Translations under genes and position numbers: made by a program
The notes under the pieces: generated by a model
The model's database searches: none
What the model saw: only the letters and a program-made list of their open reading frames with translations
Told to the model about the DNA's origin: nothing
NCBI RefSeq assembly: GCF_046630445.1
Contig: NC_092335.1
Location: 34,808,501 to 34,872,500 of the forward strand
Origin: Rutidosis leptorrhynchoides
Lineage: Eukaryota; Streptophyta; Magnoliopsida; Asterales; Asteraceae
DNA: 64,000 nucleotides
Direction of reading: 5' to 3'
Shown: positions 40,423-54,633 of the stretch, piece by piece
Layout of the letters: each line of letters begins with the position of its first letter
Numbering within the stretch: the stretch's first letter is position 1

Positions 40423-43400
40423 GTGCTACCTTTCATTGATGGAATGCTTCGTCTCTATAGTGCTGTTATTTTTTTTTGTCTTCATAATTGTGTTGCTGAT
40501 TATAATGGTGAGAGCTGCGAGAAAAAGAAAAAAAAGGATGACAAAACAGATACACCCAATGATGTGGTCTCTGTACACCAAGCTGCAAAGCGGGCATCTC
40601 TACGCAGGTGTAATTTGGAAGCATCGTCATCAACAACTTACAATCATACGTTAGTTATTCTTGCAATTCTTATAAATTTTTTGCCTCTTTTTTCGTGTGT
40701 TTGTTAGCTGTTTTTAGATCTTATTTGTGAATTTGTAAATTCCTTTTTGACCAGGCGTCGTAAATTCCGGGCCTGCACTGCAGTTACTTACTCCATTACT
40801 TCAACATGGAGTTACACCCATATATAGTTTGTCTGCAGCTTTCGATTCTTCAGGTGGTGTATTTCCCTCAATGCACTCATTGGCATTTTTTTGGTGTTTC
40901 TCTAGAGGTTCTCTAGCAAGTATTTTTATGCATACTTTGGCAATGTTGTTGTATATTTGTTATTCTTGCCCTGTTGTTTAGTCATTTTTTTTCTGTATTT
41001 TTAAAGCCACTTACGGCCCTTGGATTTGTTGTCTTGATTGTTTTTTCCTTTTTTTCAGCTATCTCTCCTTTGTATCGTGACTGTGGTGATTGCACATACG
41101 TTTGTGCCCATTGCGGATCCCTGTTTTGGCATGCCGAACACATCAGATCATACTTCAAGGACAAAAAACTCCACTATCATTGTTGCTGTGAGAACGGCTG
41201 TGTGCAGTTACCAAGCTATGAAGAACCTCCTGGCGCTTTGAAGGAACTTTTAGAAACACGTGGTTTCATGGATAACGTCCGTGCTTACAATCAGATGTTC
41301 AGTATGACCTCTTTCGGTGCTCGCATTGATGTGACCATAAATGACGGCCGGTCTCCGTATGTTTTCAAAGTTTTGGGCCAGATTTACCACTGGATTGGTT
41401 CCCTGTGCCCTCAACCGGGAGCGTGTTCGAGGTTTCTGCAGCTTTACATCTACGATACGGGCAGCGAGGTTGAAAACAGAATGGCCCATTTTGATGGCGG
41501 AGATTCAGATCGAATCTGTGAAGGTATTGTGCGCAAGCTTATTCATATGCTCGATTCGCATAACGAGCTTGTGAGACTGATTCGGACAGCCAGAGATAAA
41601 TGTAATGCTGCCGAGATTCCTACTTTCAAAATTCGATTGTTCAGTGTCACCGGATCAAAGCAGCATAGCCTTCCTACTTATGATGCAATAGGGGCTATTG
41701 TCTTTGATGCTGGTCCGCAGGCACTTTCGGATTATGATGTAATAATCCACCCAAGGTCTGAGTACCCTAGGCGAGTTAACAAACTCCATCCGTCATATAT
41801 GTCGCTACAATTCCCATTGATGTTCTTTTTTGGCGAACCAGGTTTCCATCCCGGTTTAAAGTTGGTTGATGCTCCAGGTTCCACTGGTGGTCGGGTTAGA
41901 AAAATGACGATGAATATGTTCTATTGCTACCAGCTTCATGATAGGTTCAATTCTTACAGCCTCATGTTGAGGCTGGGGCGACTCTTTCAGCAGTACGTTA
42001 TCACGGTCTATTGTAGTATTGAATTAGATCGGATGGATTACATTAGGAAGAAACGGAAAGATATCAGAAAAGATTACCTCTCGGGTTTGTACGACGCCAT
42101 TAGCAGAGGTGATCAGAACAGTTCAGACGTGGGCAGTAGAACTATCCTCCCAGCTTCTTTCACCGGTGGTCCCCGTTATATGTACAGCCACTACCTTGAT
42201 GCCCTGGTGATTTGTCGTGTTTTTGGGAATCCACAGTTCTTTGTCACTTTTAATTTCAACGTTAGGTGGCTAGAAATAGCTCGGTATCTGCAGCCTTTTC
42301 CTCGGCTTACTGCATCAGACCGGGCTGATATTGTCGCGCGTGTTTTCCACTTCAAAGTCAAAGAATTTGTTACTTTTTTAAAAGACGGGAAACCACTAGG
42401 TGACTTTAGAGGATGTAATACTACAACATAATTTCCCCTTACTTTTGTATTTAGTTGATTATGTCATTTATATTTTCTTTAATCGTTGCTAACAGCATTT
42501 TTTTCAACTTTTTTTAGTTCTGTATACCATTGAGTTCCAGAAAAGAGGGTTACCCCATTGTCACACATTAGTGTGGTTGCATTCCTCATCCTCATCACCT
42601 ATAAGCGAAAGAATAGATGATTACATATCTGCTGAACTTCCTGACCCGAGAACCGACCTCGCTGGTTATGCGTTGATCTCCGCCACTATGATGCATGGAC
42701 CCTGTGGCATTCCAAACTTACGTGCATCATGCATGGAAGGGCCTACTTGCACAAAAAAATTTCCAAAAAAATACAACGACAAAACCTTCTTTGATGCTGA
42801 TGGCCGTGCACACTACCGAAGGCATAATACTGGTGTGTATACAACGAGTTCCGGGGTCCATCTCGATAACAGCTATGTAGTTCCTTACAACAGACTACTT
42901 TGTATGACTTTCTAAGCTCATATAAATGTTGAGTGTTGTGGCTCAACAAGCATGATCAAATACCTGTTCAAATACATTTCAAAGGGTACCGACCGCATTG
43001 CTGCTCGCATATCCAAACCAGTTGGTAGTAACAACCGCACGAGGCCACAGGTCTCTCAACCAGTAGATGAACTTCAGATTTTTATAGATGATCGTTTCAT
43101 TTGCCCGCATGAAGCTTGCTGGCATATTTTTAACTTCCCAATTCATCATCGTGAAACCGGCAGTTCAGATCCTGGCTGTCCATTTGGAGAATATGCAGCT
43201 TATGAAGTTCCGTGGCAACCAACCACTTCAAGAAATTGTCGAAAAAATGGAACAGAAGAAAACTACTTTGACTGAGTGGCTATGTTATAACGCCTCTTCT
43301 TCCACTGGCAGGCGCCTAACATATTTGGATTTTCCGTCTGAATTTGTTTGGTATCAAGCACAAAAAACCTGGAAATGTAGAGTGAATATTAACAAGTCTT

Positions 43401-45459
43401 CAATTGGAAGGATGTCATACATACTTCCCGCATTCGGAGAGGTTTTTTTTTTCTTCCTAAGAATGCTTTTATGCCATCAAAAGGGGTGCACAAGCTTTGT
43501 AGATATTAGAACCGTAAACCAGGTTGAATACCAGACATACCGTTCTGCTTGCGAGGTCGCTGGGCTCCTGGGTGATGATAAAGAATGGACTATAGCGCTA
43601 GAAGAAGCATCGGCATCCTCCACAGCTTCTCAGATACGGTCGCTTTTTACCCACATTCTGGTGTATTCTGTGGTCTCGAATCCGCTTGCTCTTTGGGAAA
43701 AGCACTGGGAAATGATGTTTGACGACATATCTCTGCGAGCAGCGGCCTCTTTGAAGATGGCAAAGCTACACATAAACAGTGATGACCTGCATAACTATGT
43801 TCTATATGAGGTTGAAATTCTCCTAAACCAGTGTGGAAAGACACTCAGCGACTTCACATTGCCACCTCTACAAGATGACCTTCTACTAGATCTTGCAAAC
43901 TATTTGATCATGGAGGAGAGAAACTATGACCATGAATCACTTAGTGAGGAGCTGATTCATCTAGAATCAAGGATGAATGTGAAGCAGAAAAGAATCTACG
44001 AGCTGATACGTGATGCTTCCTCGAACAACAGGACAGAACTTGTGTTCGTTTATGGTCATGGTGGCACGGGCAAGACATTCTTATGGAAGGCCATAATCAC
44101 GGGGCTAAGGGCCAACGGAAAGATTGTTCTTTCCGTAGCGTCATCCGGAATAGCATATTTGTTACTGCCTTCGGGCAGAACTGCTCATTCTCGATTCAAG
44201 CTACCAATTGACCTTACCGATGAGTGAATGTGCAATGTAAACAAAAACACCCAGATGGCCAAGCTACTCGAAAGCACAGATCTTATTGTGTGGGACGAGG
44301 CACCCATGAATAATAAACGATGCTTCGAAGCTCTTGATCGCAGCCTGCGAGACATTCTCGGCAACAAAAATTCGCCATTCGGAGGTAAGTCTATGATTCT
44401 CGGTGGTGACTTTAAACAAACATTACCCGTTCATAAAAAAGGCAAGAAATCAACTATAGTACGCTCTTACATTACATGTTCGTATTTGTGGCAGGAAATC
44501 AATGTGTTTGTATTTAGCGAAAATATGCGATTAATGCAGCCAGGGCTGACGCCATCGGAGAAGGAAAGAAACGTTGCTTTCTCCGTATGGTTACTGGATA
44601 TTGGAAATGGCGAGGTTGGAACACGTGATTTAGAAGACCCGGTTAATAGTATTTGGGTACAAATTCCTAAAACCTACTGTGTTCCTGATGATGACAATGG
44701 GTTGGCGAATCTAATTTCTTTTATCCACCCCCAGAAACGTTGCAGAATCCCAATGCTGCAAAATTACAACAAAAAGCGATTGTTTGCCTGAAAAACGATG
44801 CAGCAGACACCATAAATAAGTTGGTCGTCTATATGGTTGATGGCCCGGTTACAACCTATGCAAGTTATGATACTGCTACACCATAAGGGAATGACGGTGG
44901 TGAGTCGGAACTACTATATCCAACAGAATACTTGAACACGCTAAATTATCCTGGCCTGCCACCGCACCTTCTCGAGCTAAAAATAGGGTTACCAGCTATT
45001 TTGTTGCAGAATATTAATGTCACAAGCTGTCTTTGTAATGGTACCAGGATGATAATTACTCAGCTCCTAACTAAAGCAGTTGAAGCTGAGATTATCACGG
45101 GCACAAGGGTTGGTGAAAAGGTCTTTTTCCCGAGGATGAACCTCATCCACAAAGAACCAACATTACCTTACGAGCTAAAAAGGCAGCAGTTCCCGCTAAA
45201 AGTTTTGTATGCAATGACCATAAATAAGAGCCAGGGCCAGTCCCTGAACAAAATAGGCGTTTATCTACCTAAACCAATTTTTGGCCACAGGCATCTGTAT
45301 GTTGCGCTCTCAAGGGCTACATTACCAGATGGTTTGAAAATACTGATTAGACAGCATGAGGGCCAACAAGGAAATGTCACGAAAAATATCGTCTACACAG
45401 ATTTCCTTTCCACAATAGCTGACTTCGATGCAACCCCGGTTGCTCATACTATCGATTAA
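40423..45459 (+). pseudogene. RepHel: Helitron RepHel: HUH replicase plus PIF1-like helicase, degenerate
   Basis: RepHel nicks and joins Helitron DNA and unwinds it for rolling-circle transposition. Likely 5' exons are about 40505-40647 (basic Lys-rich) and 40755-40853 (VVNSGPALQLLTPLLQHGV); their phases do not join cleanly. The main exon runs from 41059, with a GT-AG intron at 42415-42517. In order: a Cys-rich N-terminal finger (CTYVCAHCG, then CCCENGC), Rep motif 1 (FVTFNFN), HUH motif 2 (GLPHCH, codons about 42556-42564), and motif 3 YLFKYISKG (42958-42987). Next come helicase Walker A (GHGGTGKT, about 44054-44077), Walker B (DEAP, 44294-44305), GGDFKQTLP, TINKSQGQS and ALSRAT. Three in-frame stops (near 42913, 44225 and 44884) and two frameshifts (near 43156 and 44735) break it; all key motifs remain. 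A recent pseudogene, transcribed toward the RPA gene. Confidence 0.88.
42415..42517 (+). other. intron in RepHel
   Basis: GTAATA...TTTTTAG joins GGAT to TTCTGTATACC, restoring DFRG-F-LYTIEFQKRGLPHCH in frame, where the family is conserved. Confidence 0.75.
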
Positions 45460-47962
45460 AACAACACGTCCGCAAGAACATTATGTATATAGTGAATAAT
45501 TTTTTTGGAATTATAATATTATTTCTTTTTTTGGAGTTTCACATTATGACACAGATTACAGCGTTAGTACAACTTGGAGCAGGCGATAGAAATAGGACTA
45601 TCGCTGCAAGAATTTACCGAAAGTGGGTAACTTACAATTTTCACACTCAAGCACCAAACGGGTATTGTTGCATGCTGATTGATGAGATGGTATTCTTTCA
45701 TCAACCCTTTACATCAATATTTTTTGGGCTTCATTTTAAAAAGTCTACCTGACATTTTTATGTATAATTCTACAGAGCTACCCTACGCTTGTCAACATGC
45801 GCTATTCTGACAAGGATTTTTTGGATGAGCTAATGAATTTAAATTCAGTCTATATGATAAGGAATTTCTCTTTCCATGTAACAACTAGGTGGGAGAAGGT
45901 GCTACCCGGGTCAACGACCCTTTCTTTTGATAGGAACACAACTTTTGAGCTTATGCCTAGGACACTATTCCCGGAGCACTATTTCCAGTTTGTTGCTTAT
46001 AACCAGTTGCGTACACGCTTGACAAACACTACCGTACTTGCTGGTAAGTTCACTATAATAACAGCTATGTTTTAAAGAAATTGCGTACTAACTAATATGT
46101 TATTGACACAATCAGACTACATCGGGTCCATTGAATGGCTTGAAGATCCGATAGTGATGGGATATGTTAACCGTAATTAAGTTATACGAAGGACGATCAA
46201 CCTCACAAACCTGAAGTAAGTTGCTCCTACATTTTATAAACAACATGATTAAATTACTTGCTTGAATTTTGTAAATGCAGCTCTAGCTGCTATTAATTGT
46301 ATACCACTTTGTTTGCGTGTAACAATTCTAAACAATGTGGCATTTGTGTAGCGGAGATACAATTCAGCTCACCCTCTGGAATGACCTAGCTATGGCTTTT
46401 GATGCAGACACGTATGATTCTATGGAAAAACCTGTCATCTTAGCGGTCAGTTCATGTCGACCAAAGGTCTATCGTGGTATGCATCAAAATCCAAAATCCT
46501 TTACATAGTCACTAACAAATACCATGACTTACTCATACGTTTGTAACTGGTCTAACGCTAACTTTTATTACGGTTTGTGTAATGTAAAGGAGAGGTCCAG
46601 CTCAGCGCTTCTCAGGCCACACACTGTTACTTTAACCCACGTATACTAGAATTTCTCGATTCAATACATGAGTAAGCACCTCTCAAGCCTTAATCTTATT
46701 ACTACTTTTGTAATAACACTGACAACAGTTTCCTGCAATGTGAACAAACAGGCACAGGGATCGGTACCTAGCAAGCCCACCTTTGGACATCAATTGAATT
46801 AGGTTTACTGCCTTGTCACTTGAACGGTACTGCAACATGATTCCTATCAGTGAACTGCTAACACACAATCTCAACAACTATCGGGTAAGCATGATGTTAA
46901 GAAATATTTGTGCATCTGTAAATACAATCTGTAAAACATGTACATTGGAAAAAAAAGTATATGTACATACATGAAAATAGACCAATACTAACTTGTGATG
47001 AATACAAAACACAATACTAACTTGTGATGAATACAAAACACATAAAGATTTCTTTCACATTTACATAAAGGCATGTCTTATCATCGCAGACATAGCAGCA
47101 GGTATTACTGCTTTCTAATTATACTTCACATTACATCATCGTATACATCTGAAATGTTTTAAAAACAGTTTGTGGAATTCACCTGCGAAGCCATTATCGA
47201 GCAAGTGGGTGGCAACAGGGATTGGTTCTACAAATGCTGCAATGATTGCTCATTGAAAGTGACGGAGGATGTAGATGACCCTACCAAATTCACTTGCAAG
47301 ACCCACCAGACACAAGCAACCTTTAAACCCACGTAAGGAAAGAATTAAAATAATACTGCCTGCGCATCGTAGTTGCATCCTGTAACTATATTGTTTTTAC
47401 ATATGGTAGCTATTGTTTCAAGACAATTGTTAACGATACATCAACCACGACATTCTTCACGTTCTTCTCGGATGCTGGTAACCAAATTGTTGGCCACACA
47501 TGTGAAGAGTTGGTCACAGTTGTGACGACCCGAAAATTTCTGACCAAATTTAAACTCCAACTAAATATGATTTCGACACATTAAGCAAAGTCTGTAATAT
47601 TGAGTCTCAAAGTTTTTGAACTGTTTACATGGATTCAGTTAATCTTTGACCATTCCGATGATTCACGAACCTTTAATTGTAAACAAAAATGTATATATAA
47701 ATAATGATATATGTAAATTACTATATATACAAAAAATTAAACTATTATATGATTTAGTTATTATGAAAGATAATTTATAATAATTTAAAACTTGTCATAT
47801 GAAACTGTTTAGTTAATTATAGATGGTATATTGAATGTAAATGATTCTAATTTGTCAACAAAGTATTAAATGAGTTTATTTATTTCATTATATATAAAAT
47901 TAATATATTTATCTATGTAATAAAACTTGATAACTAAAATATAACTATAGATATTGTAATTC

Positions 47963-47964
<2 letters not shown>

Positions 47965-48028
<64 letters not shown>
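47965..48028. repeat. (AT)n microsatellite in the element C 5' LTR
   Basis: About 32 AT units; the 3' LTR copy at 56474-56550 is longer and ends in CACACA. Confidence 0.95.
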
Positions 48029-48031
<3 letters not shown>

Positions 48032-49689
48032 TTTTATACATAATATATAGATAGGGAATTAGATACATTGGATTTGTTATATTAATAATTATTACCATGT
48101 AACATATAATATAATTAATAAATATTACATGATTAATGAGTTGTAATATTAATATATTAAATGTAATTACAAGTTTAATTATAGTTACTATATTATTATT
48201 AACATTAATATTAGTATTAGTAATATTATTAAAATTATAATACTGAAATTTGATACACTTTTATTTTTGTTGTTATTGATAATATCATTACAACTAGTAG
48301 TAAAGTTATGATGTTAGTTATTATGATTAATATCAGTCTTATATTTAGACAATATTATTATTAGTAGTAGTCTTTTATTGTTAATATTTGTATTAGTATT
48401 TACTAATAACATTATCAATGTCATTATTAATATTACTATGAACATTATCGTTAATAATTATTAATATCATTAACAGTATTATTTATTTGTTAAATTATAT
48501 TAATAAAATCATTATTAATATTATTATTAGTATTATTATTAAATTATTTAATTATTAACTATGAGTTATTAGAATTATTGAGATTATTATCATTATTATA
48601 AATTTATTATTATTAATATTAATTATATACTTATTAATAGTATTAATATTAATATTATTAATAATTTGCATATATATTTATTATAATCAGATACATGTAC
48701 AAAATACAGTATGTATATATTCAAAGATATATATACAGATATATATCTATATAAAACAGTATATACTTATCTAAATACAGCCGTATACGTATTCTGTTAG
48801 CCATCACCATCGCTTTAATTTTTTTCTTCTTTTTCTATTCTTAATTGGTACTCTTGTCGACACAATTGATACAATTGATGCTAGAAAACAATCTCAAACG
48901 AATCTGCTAACAACCCTCTGCAGCTTTTTATAATTTTTATATTTTTTGTGTACCTGATGATTTTATTCTGTCGACCAATTGGTTAGATAAATAAACGAAT
49001 TAAATCGAATATATTGTTAAAACGACCAATTGTTAAAATTACACATCCTTAATATCAATTATCACGTGCATCTGTCTAAATCGAGTTAATTTTTAAAACA
49101 GAAAGGAAGTCTGAAACCAGTCGACCTGTTCTTGAGTTCAATTTCTTAACAGCTCTAATTTGAATTGTATTTTAAAATGTAATAATGAAATCCTGTTAGA
49201 AATCTTCCACTTAAACTATCTGGAAAGTTTCAGATGCCAATTTTTAGTATCAAATCCCAATTTTCGAGTCAAAGGTTCAAATTAAAAAGTCAAAATATTT
49301 GTTTATTGTAAAATTAGAATTGGTTTTGATATCTCCGGAACAATTGATGATCTGGAAAGATTCTATGAGTAATTTGGAAGCTATTTCATGAAGAAACTTC
49401 GATCTAAAACGTTCAAAATTTTGAAATTGGATTTAGAGTTCATCGAGTTCAAAAATGGCTGCCACAGCCTTTATTTTCTTTTATATTTTTTTTTCTGTGT
49501 TGATGAATCAATTCACTCACATCTGGGTTGTTACGATTCACTTCCAAGGTTTAATTAAATCCTAAATTGATTGTTATTGTGGATTCTTGTTGTGGTCATA
49601 TTGGTGAAGGAGATGATTATTATGAGAAAATAGGATCACAGATTAAGTAGAAATAAGATAGAGTTTATTACAGAAAAATGAAACTGGAA

Positions 49690-49760
49690 GGATGGTTAAA
49701 GGGGTTAGCGGGTGAGCGTGAGGTCTCGGGTTCGGGCCCGGCTTGGGGCATTTCTTTTTA
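49690..49760 (+). ncRNA. tRNA-like segment with Pol III boxes in the LTR (5' copy)
   Basis: Box A TGGTTAAAGGG (49693-49703) and box B GGTTCGGGCCC (49729-49739), 26 bases apart, followed by a T-rich stretch. This is probably a tRNA-derived SINE head absorbed into the LTR; the copy at 61288-61334 has the better box B. Not a tRNA gene, since no cloverleaf with acceptor stem was found. Confidence 0.5.
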
Positions 49761-49795
49761 TGAAGGGTTTATGAGGTAGTTTTCTTTTTATTTAG

Positions 49796-49797
<2 letters not shown>

Positions 49798-49881
<84 letters not shown>

Positions 49882-50024
49882 GTTATTACCATTTTCATTA
49901 TTATTATTATTATTATTGTTATTATTGTCATGATTAATATTAGAATTATAATTAACATTAGTATTATAATTACTATTAGTATTATCATAGTTATAAGTAA
50001 TATCACTATTATTATTATTATTAC

Positions 50025-50080
<56 letters not shown>
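49798..50080. repeat. (TTA)n microsatellite block in the element C 5' LTR
   Basis: Two long TTA runs (49798-49880 and 50005-50080) around a mixed TTA/TTG spacer. They translate to poly-Ile or poly-Asn on either strand but carry no gene. Counterpart at 61383-61701. Confidence 0.95.
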
Positions 50081-50081
<1 letters not shown>

Positions 50082-51394
50082 GATTATGAAAATAATACAA
50101 GTCATTATTGTTAGTATTAGTATCATTAGGATTAAACCGTTATTGTTATTATTATTATCATTTTTATTATCAATATTAACATTATTATTAGTATTATCAT
50201 TATTATTATTATTATTATAAGTATCATTATTATTAATATTATTCCTAGTATTAATATTATTACAAATAAATATTAAATTATATAACAATATATTTAATAC
50301 ATATAACATAACTATACTAATATTTTAATAATAAATAATAATTATTTATCTAAAGTAAATAAAGTAAATATATCTAACTAAATTATTAATGAAACCTATA
50401 AATTATTAAATATAATAATTATATCACTAATAATATATAAATTTTGTTCGATTACAATTATATGTGTTAATATATATATATATATATAAATGTTATAGGT
50501 TCGTGAATCCGAGGCCAACCCTGCATTGTTCAGTTGTTCAATGCCGTCATATGTATTTTTACTACAAAATACAGTATTGTGAGTTTCATTACTCCCTTTT
50601 TAAATGCTTTTGCAATATATATTTTTGGGAATGAGAATACATGCGCTTTTATAAATGTTTTATGAAATAGACACAAGTAATCGAAACAACATTATATGGT
50701 TGAATGATCGAAGCCGAATATGCCCCTTTTGCTTGGTAGCCTAAGAATTAGTAAATCGATCTACTAATTGACGCGAATCCTAAAGATAGATCTATTGGGC
50801 CTAACAAACCCCATCCATTGTAGCGGATGCTTTAGTACTTCGATGTTGTTTTATCATGTCCGATGGATGTCCCAGAATGATATGGGATATTCTTATATGC
50901 ATCTTGTTAATGTCGGTTACCAGGTGTTCAATCCATATAAATAATTTTTGTCTCTATGCATGGGACGTATATTTATGAGAAATGGAAATGAAAATCTTGT
51001 GGTCTATTAAAATGATGAAAATGATCGATTATGATAAACTAATGAACTCACCAACCTTTTGGTTGACACTTTAAAGCATGTTTATTCTCAGGTATGAAAG
51101 AAATCTTCCGCTGTGCATTTGCTCATTTTAGAGATATTACTTGGAGTCATTCATGACATATTTCAAAAGACGTTGCATTCGAGTCGTTGAGTTCATCAAA
51201 ATTAATATTAAGTCAATTATAGTTGGATATATTATGAAGTGGTATGCATGCCATCAACCTTCGATGTAATTAAAGTTTGTCTTTTTAAAAACGAATGCAA
51301 TGTTTGTAAAATGTATCATATAGAGGTCAAGTACCTCGCGATGTAACCAAATGTAATGTATTCGTCTAGATGGATTAGGACGGGTCATGAAAGT

Positions 51395-51406
51395 TGGTAT
51401 CAGAGC
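51395..51406 (+). other. primer-binding site of element C
   Basis: TGGTATCAGAGC lies two bases after the 5' LTR end, complementary to initiator Met tRNA. Confidence 0.9.
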
Positions 51407-51798
51407 GGTAGTCTTAGCGAATCAGGTCTGCATTAGTGTGTCTAACTGATAAATCGATAAGATGCATTAGTGAGTCTGGACTTCGACCGTGTCTGCATGT
51501 CAAAAGTTTTGCTTATCATTAATGGTCGGAAATTACCTGCTTATCATTCTTAGTCTAGACACGTCTTATTGCATTGATTGCATGAATAGTGTATAGACAA
51601 AATTCATATCTTAGCGAATCTGCTAATTCATATCTTAGCGTATCTATTACTGTAAACTTTGCCTGACATATTTCGTAAATTCCTCCGTAATCTACGAAAT
51701 CTATTGCTCTATATATATAGATATTCTATGTAATTAGGATACCATCCGATAGCCAGAAAATCTTTTCATATCGAAAAATCCTTATTCAATCGTACGAA

Positions 51799-52263
51799 AT
51801 GGAATTCGTCATTAGTTCAAGTCCCTCGAATTCCGAAATGGAATCCCACTCCAGCTCCGAAGGCAGTGTGACTGGAATGGATCAACCAATCAGCCATCAT
51901 CTATTCTGGATGAATTGGGGATGGGTTTGTAGCCTCCTCAATCATTGGAGACAAGAAGAAGGTGATCCCTTCCATCCACCACATTGTCCTCTTGACGAAG
52001 AACCTGAAGCACTTACCGGCGAACCTGTCCGAAACACCATTTTCTCTCTCATTTCCAGAGTATCTCGTCACGATTATATACTACATCAAATTCTAGATTT
52101 TATTTATTCGCTCATCCGAACCGACAATCACCCCGGTGTAATAGAAGAAGTCAACGAGCTTCGCGCTCGGGTAGTGACTTTGGAGAATATGGTGCAAAGA
52201 TTACAAGCACCAGCGGCAACACCGGCAGCAACAGTACCACCATCAGCAGCACCAGTAGCATAA
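51799..52263 (+). CDS. small gag-position protein of the non-autonomous element C
   Basis: 154-residue open frame about 390 bases after the primer site. It has the same core as the protein at 13052-13585: GMDQPISHHLFWMNWGW, WRQEEGDPF, PPHCPL, LTGEPVRNTIFSLISR, NHPGV-EEVNELRARVV and ENMVQRLQAPA. About 14 of 117 core residues differ by eye. A coiled-coil-like segment near residues 112-132 is followed by an Ala/Pro-rich tail. There is no zinc knuckle, protease or RT. The frame looks whole. Function unknown; position and coiled coil suggest a short gag-like protein. Confidence 0.65.
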   Translation: MEFVISSSPSNSEMESHSSSEGSVTGMDQPISHHLFWMNWGWVCSLLNHWRQEEGDPFHPPHCPLDEEPEALTGEPVRNTIFSLISRVSRHDYILHQILDFIYSLIRTDNHPGVIEEVNELRARVVTLENMVQRLQAPAATPAATVPPSAAPVA

Positions 52264-54633
52264 CCAGTACCACCATCCACAACATCCACATCCCGTGATT
52301 CAACATCACAATCTGTATCTCGAGCATCAACGTCATACGCATCATAGATACCAAGGAGTACCAACAACAACAACCGATGAAGTATCAATCTATAGCATTA
52401 TTAGAGAAACATTCGGTAGCGATTATGAATCTCTAAAGTCTTAGAAATTATTTATTTTAGTTCCAGCCGAAAATCAAATGAGCTTAATATCATATTAACT
52501 CATTAAATCCATGGTTACATCTGAAGAAAATATATATGTATATATGTTTTCATAAAGAATGTTATTAAAAATTCTTTTGTACAGACTGTTAATGATGAAA
52601 ATATTTTAACGGGTAGGTAATACCCTAGAAATATTTAGATTTCACATTAATAAGTTACACTGTACATTTTTCCAATTTGATTTAACAGTCATTTACTATC
52701 TTACTTACATCCACAGATATACGAATCTGTTTACCGCTAAATAACCATTTTCATTCAATTTCACATTCGGATTTTGACCTATCAGAATCCAACAAGTGGC
52801 ATAATGAAGAAAACATTTGACAAAATAAAATTTGTTAGAAACAAACAAATTAACTATGAGAAATTTTGTTAAGAATCCACGCTAACAAAATCCTAGCTAA
52901 CCGTTCCTAGCTAACTGTTAATTCCTTATTACATTTTAATTATCGCAATTTATTTTATCGTAATTTAATTCTCGCAATTTTATTTATCGTCATTTAATTT
53001 CTGTAATTTATTATACGCACTTTATCGGGACACTTATACAATGTTTTGACATATCATATCGACGTCATCTATATATATTATTTGGAATAACCATAAGTCA
53101 ATCTATACGCTGTAATGTTCGAGTTCGCATATAAAGGGTCGAGGTTGATTCTCAAATAATATATATACTTTGAGTTGTGATCGAGTCTGAGACATGTATA
53201 TAATGGGTCATGACACGTATTAATTAATTCGGATATTATATATTAAAATATATATGAATTATTGAATTACTAACTGTGGACTATCAATATTGGACAATAA
53301 AAAATGAATTAAAATATTGATTATAACATATGAAACTAAACAATTCTTCAAGTTTGCCACTTGATTTCATCTTAAACCTCATTTGTTTCTTGACGATTAC
53401 AATCTGCGTTCAAACCTTTCATGATTCTTGAAAACACCTCAATCGAGAGGATGAACCAACCGTACTTCATCTACGGAAGGAAAGATTTATACATATAGTT
53501 ATACACCTGAAAAACACTCGGAACCTGAGTAAACGTTTAACACGTATCTGTGCTAGCTCCTTTGGCGTTGTTATTACCAAAAATAACTTTGCCATTCCTT
53601 TTCAAATTAGACAATTTTGTCACAGCTCTAGCAAATCAACATCGATCTTTCATTCGAATAAGTTGTATTATAACTTTGATATATACGTTTGCCCCTTCGT
53701 CATCGTTACCGAAGAACCATTTATATCCCACCACATTAACAGTTAACTTATCAGCAACTTCATTCCTCATTGGCTTACGTCTTTCTAGAGAACCATTATA
53801 GTTGTTCATCCAAACCCTATCATATACTCATCCACACCTTATAACGAGAATTGCCATACCAATTACCGAGAATCGGCAATCAGTATTTTGAAACCTCGCA
53901 GCATGCCTACAATAATAGTTATAAGTATACATACAACCTTTATCTCTTAAAATTATGATCTTCCATTCTGAATCTCTAAAAAGCACCCAGTCTGCGAATC
54001 AATACTCGTAATGTTGAAAAAGCTGAATGAAGCAGCAAAAACTGTAAACGACTGTAAGCATCGGAAGTTTGATGATAAATAATAGTACGTTGGCAAAGCT
54101 CAGAAAAAGAGGAGGTTTGGAACTGAAAAATGAATTGAGCAAACCATGAAGGAGGCTGTGGACAAATCACAAAGACTAAACATGCCTTCAAAGAATCCAA
54201 ATGATTTAGTATCTGCTGAAGTCATTAATGAATAACTTGCTCCTGACTCTACAATTTTTACGGACAAACTTTCTTCATCATCCATCGATATTAGAAATTC
54301 TAAGATATCATCGTATCTTTTATTATAAATATCCTCGATATTTCTGAGGATATTTTTATAACTATTCTTATCTGAAATCATTATTCTCTTAGCGATATCA
54401 GTGTTACATCAGAAAAGAAACTGTTTTAGTTCTAAAATCTGAAAAATTCAAATTTAAAACATGAATGTTTTTGAAGTAGTGTTGGGAACTGAAGCATGAG
54501 TTAGTATAATATAATGACACTTGATCAACGTGATTATATGACAGTAAGTCATGCTGAGTTTCTAAATGAGATGTGATGATTCACAGACTATAACGTCATC
54601 ATGTGTCATGTTACACGATTCTTACATTCTATC
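52264..54633 (+). other. internal non-coding region of element C, left part
   Basis: No pol domain. It carries an internal copy of the purine-tract motif TTTTAACGGGTAGGTAA (52604-52620) in addition to the real one before the 3' LTR. Homologous in reverse complement to element A. Confidence 0.6.

Larger units (their letters stand above)
47521..51392 (+). repeat. 5' LTR of element C (3.9 kb)
   Basis: Direct repeat of 56028-62991 minus the nested LTR. Very A+T-rich, with an AT run (47965-48028) and TTA runs (49798-49880 and 50005-50080). It carries a tRNA-like Pol III box pair at 49693-49739. Frames of Ile or Asn here are translations of the TTA runs. Confidence 0.92.

Noticed and set aside
49690-49760. 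Genuine tRNA gene
   Set aside because: Box A and B are present, but no acceptor stem or full cloverleaf could be drawn; better read as a SINE-type remnant.
49788-50309. Long frames of poly-Ile or poly-Asn on both strands (also 61395-61925 and 58059-58316)
   Set aside because: They are translations of TTA microsatellites in LTRs, with no conserved domain.
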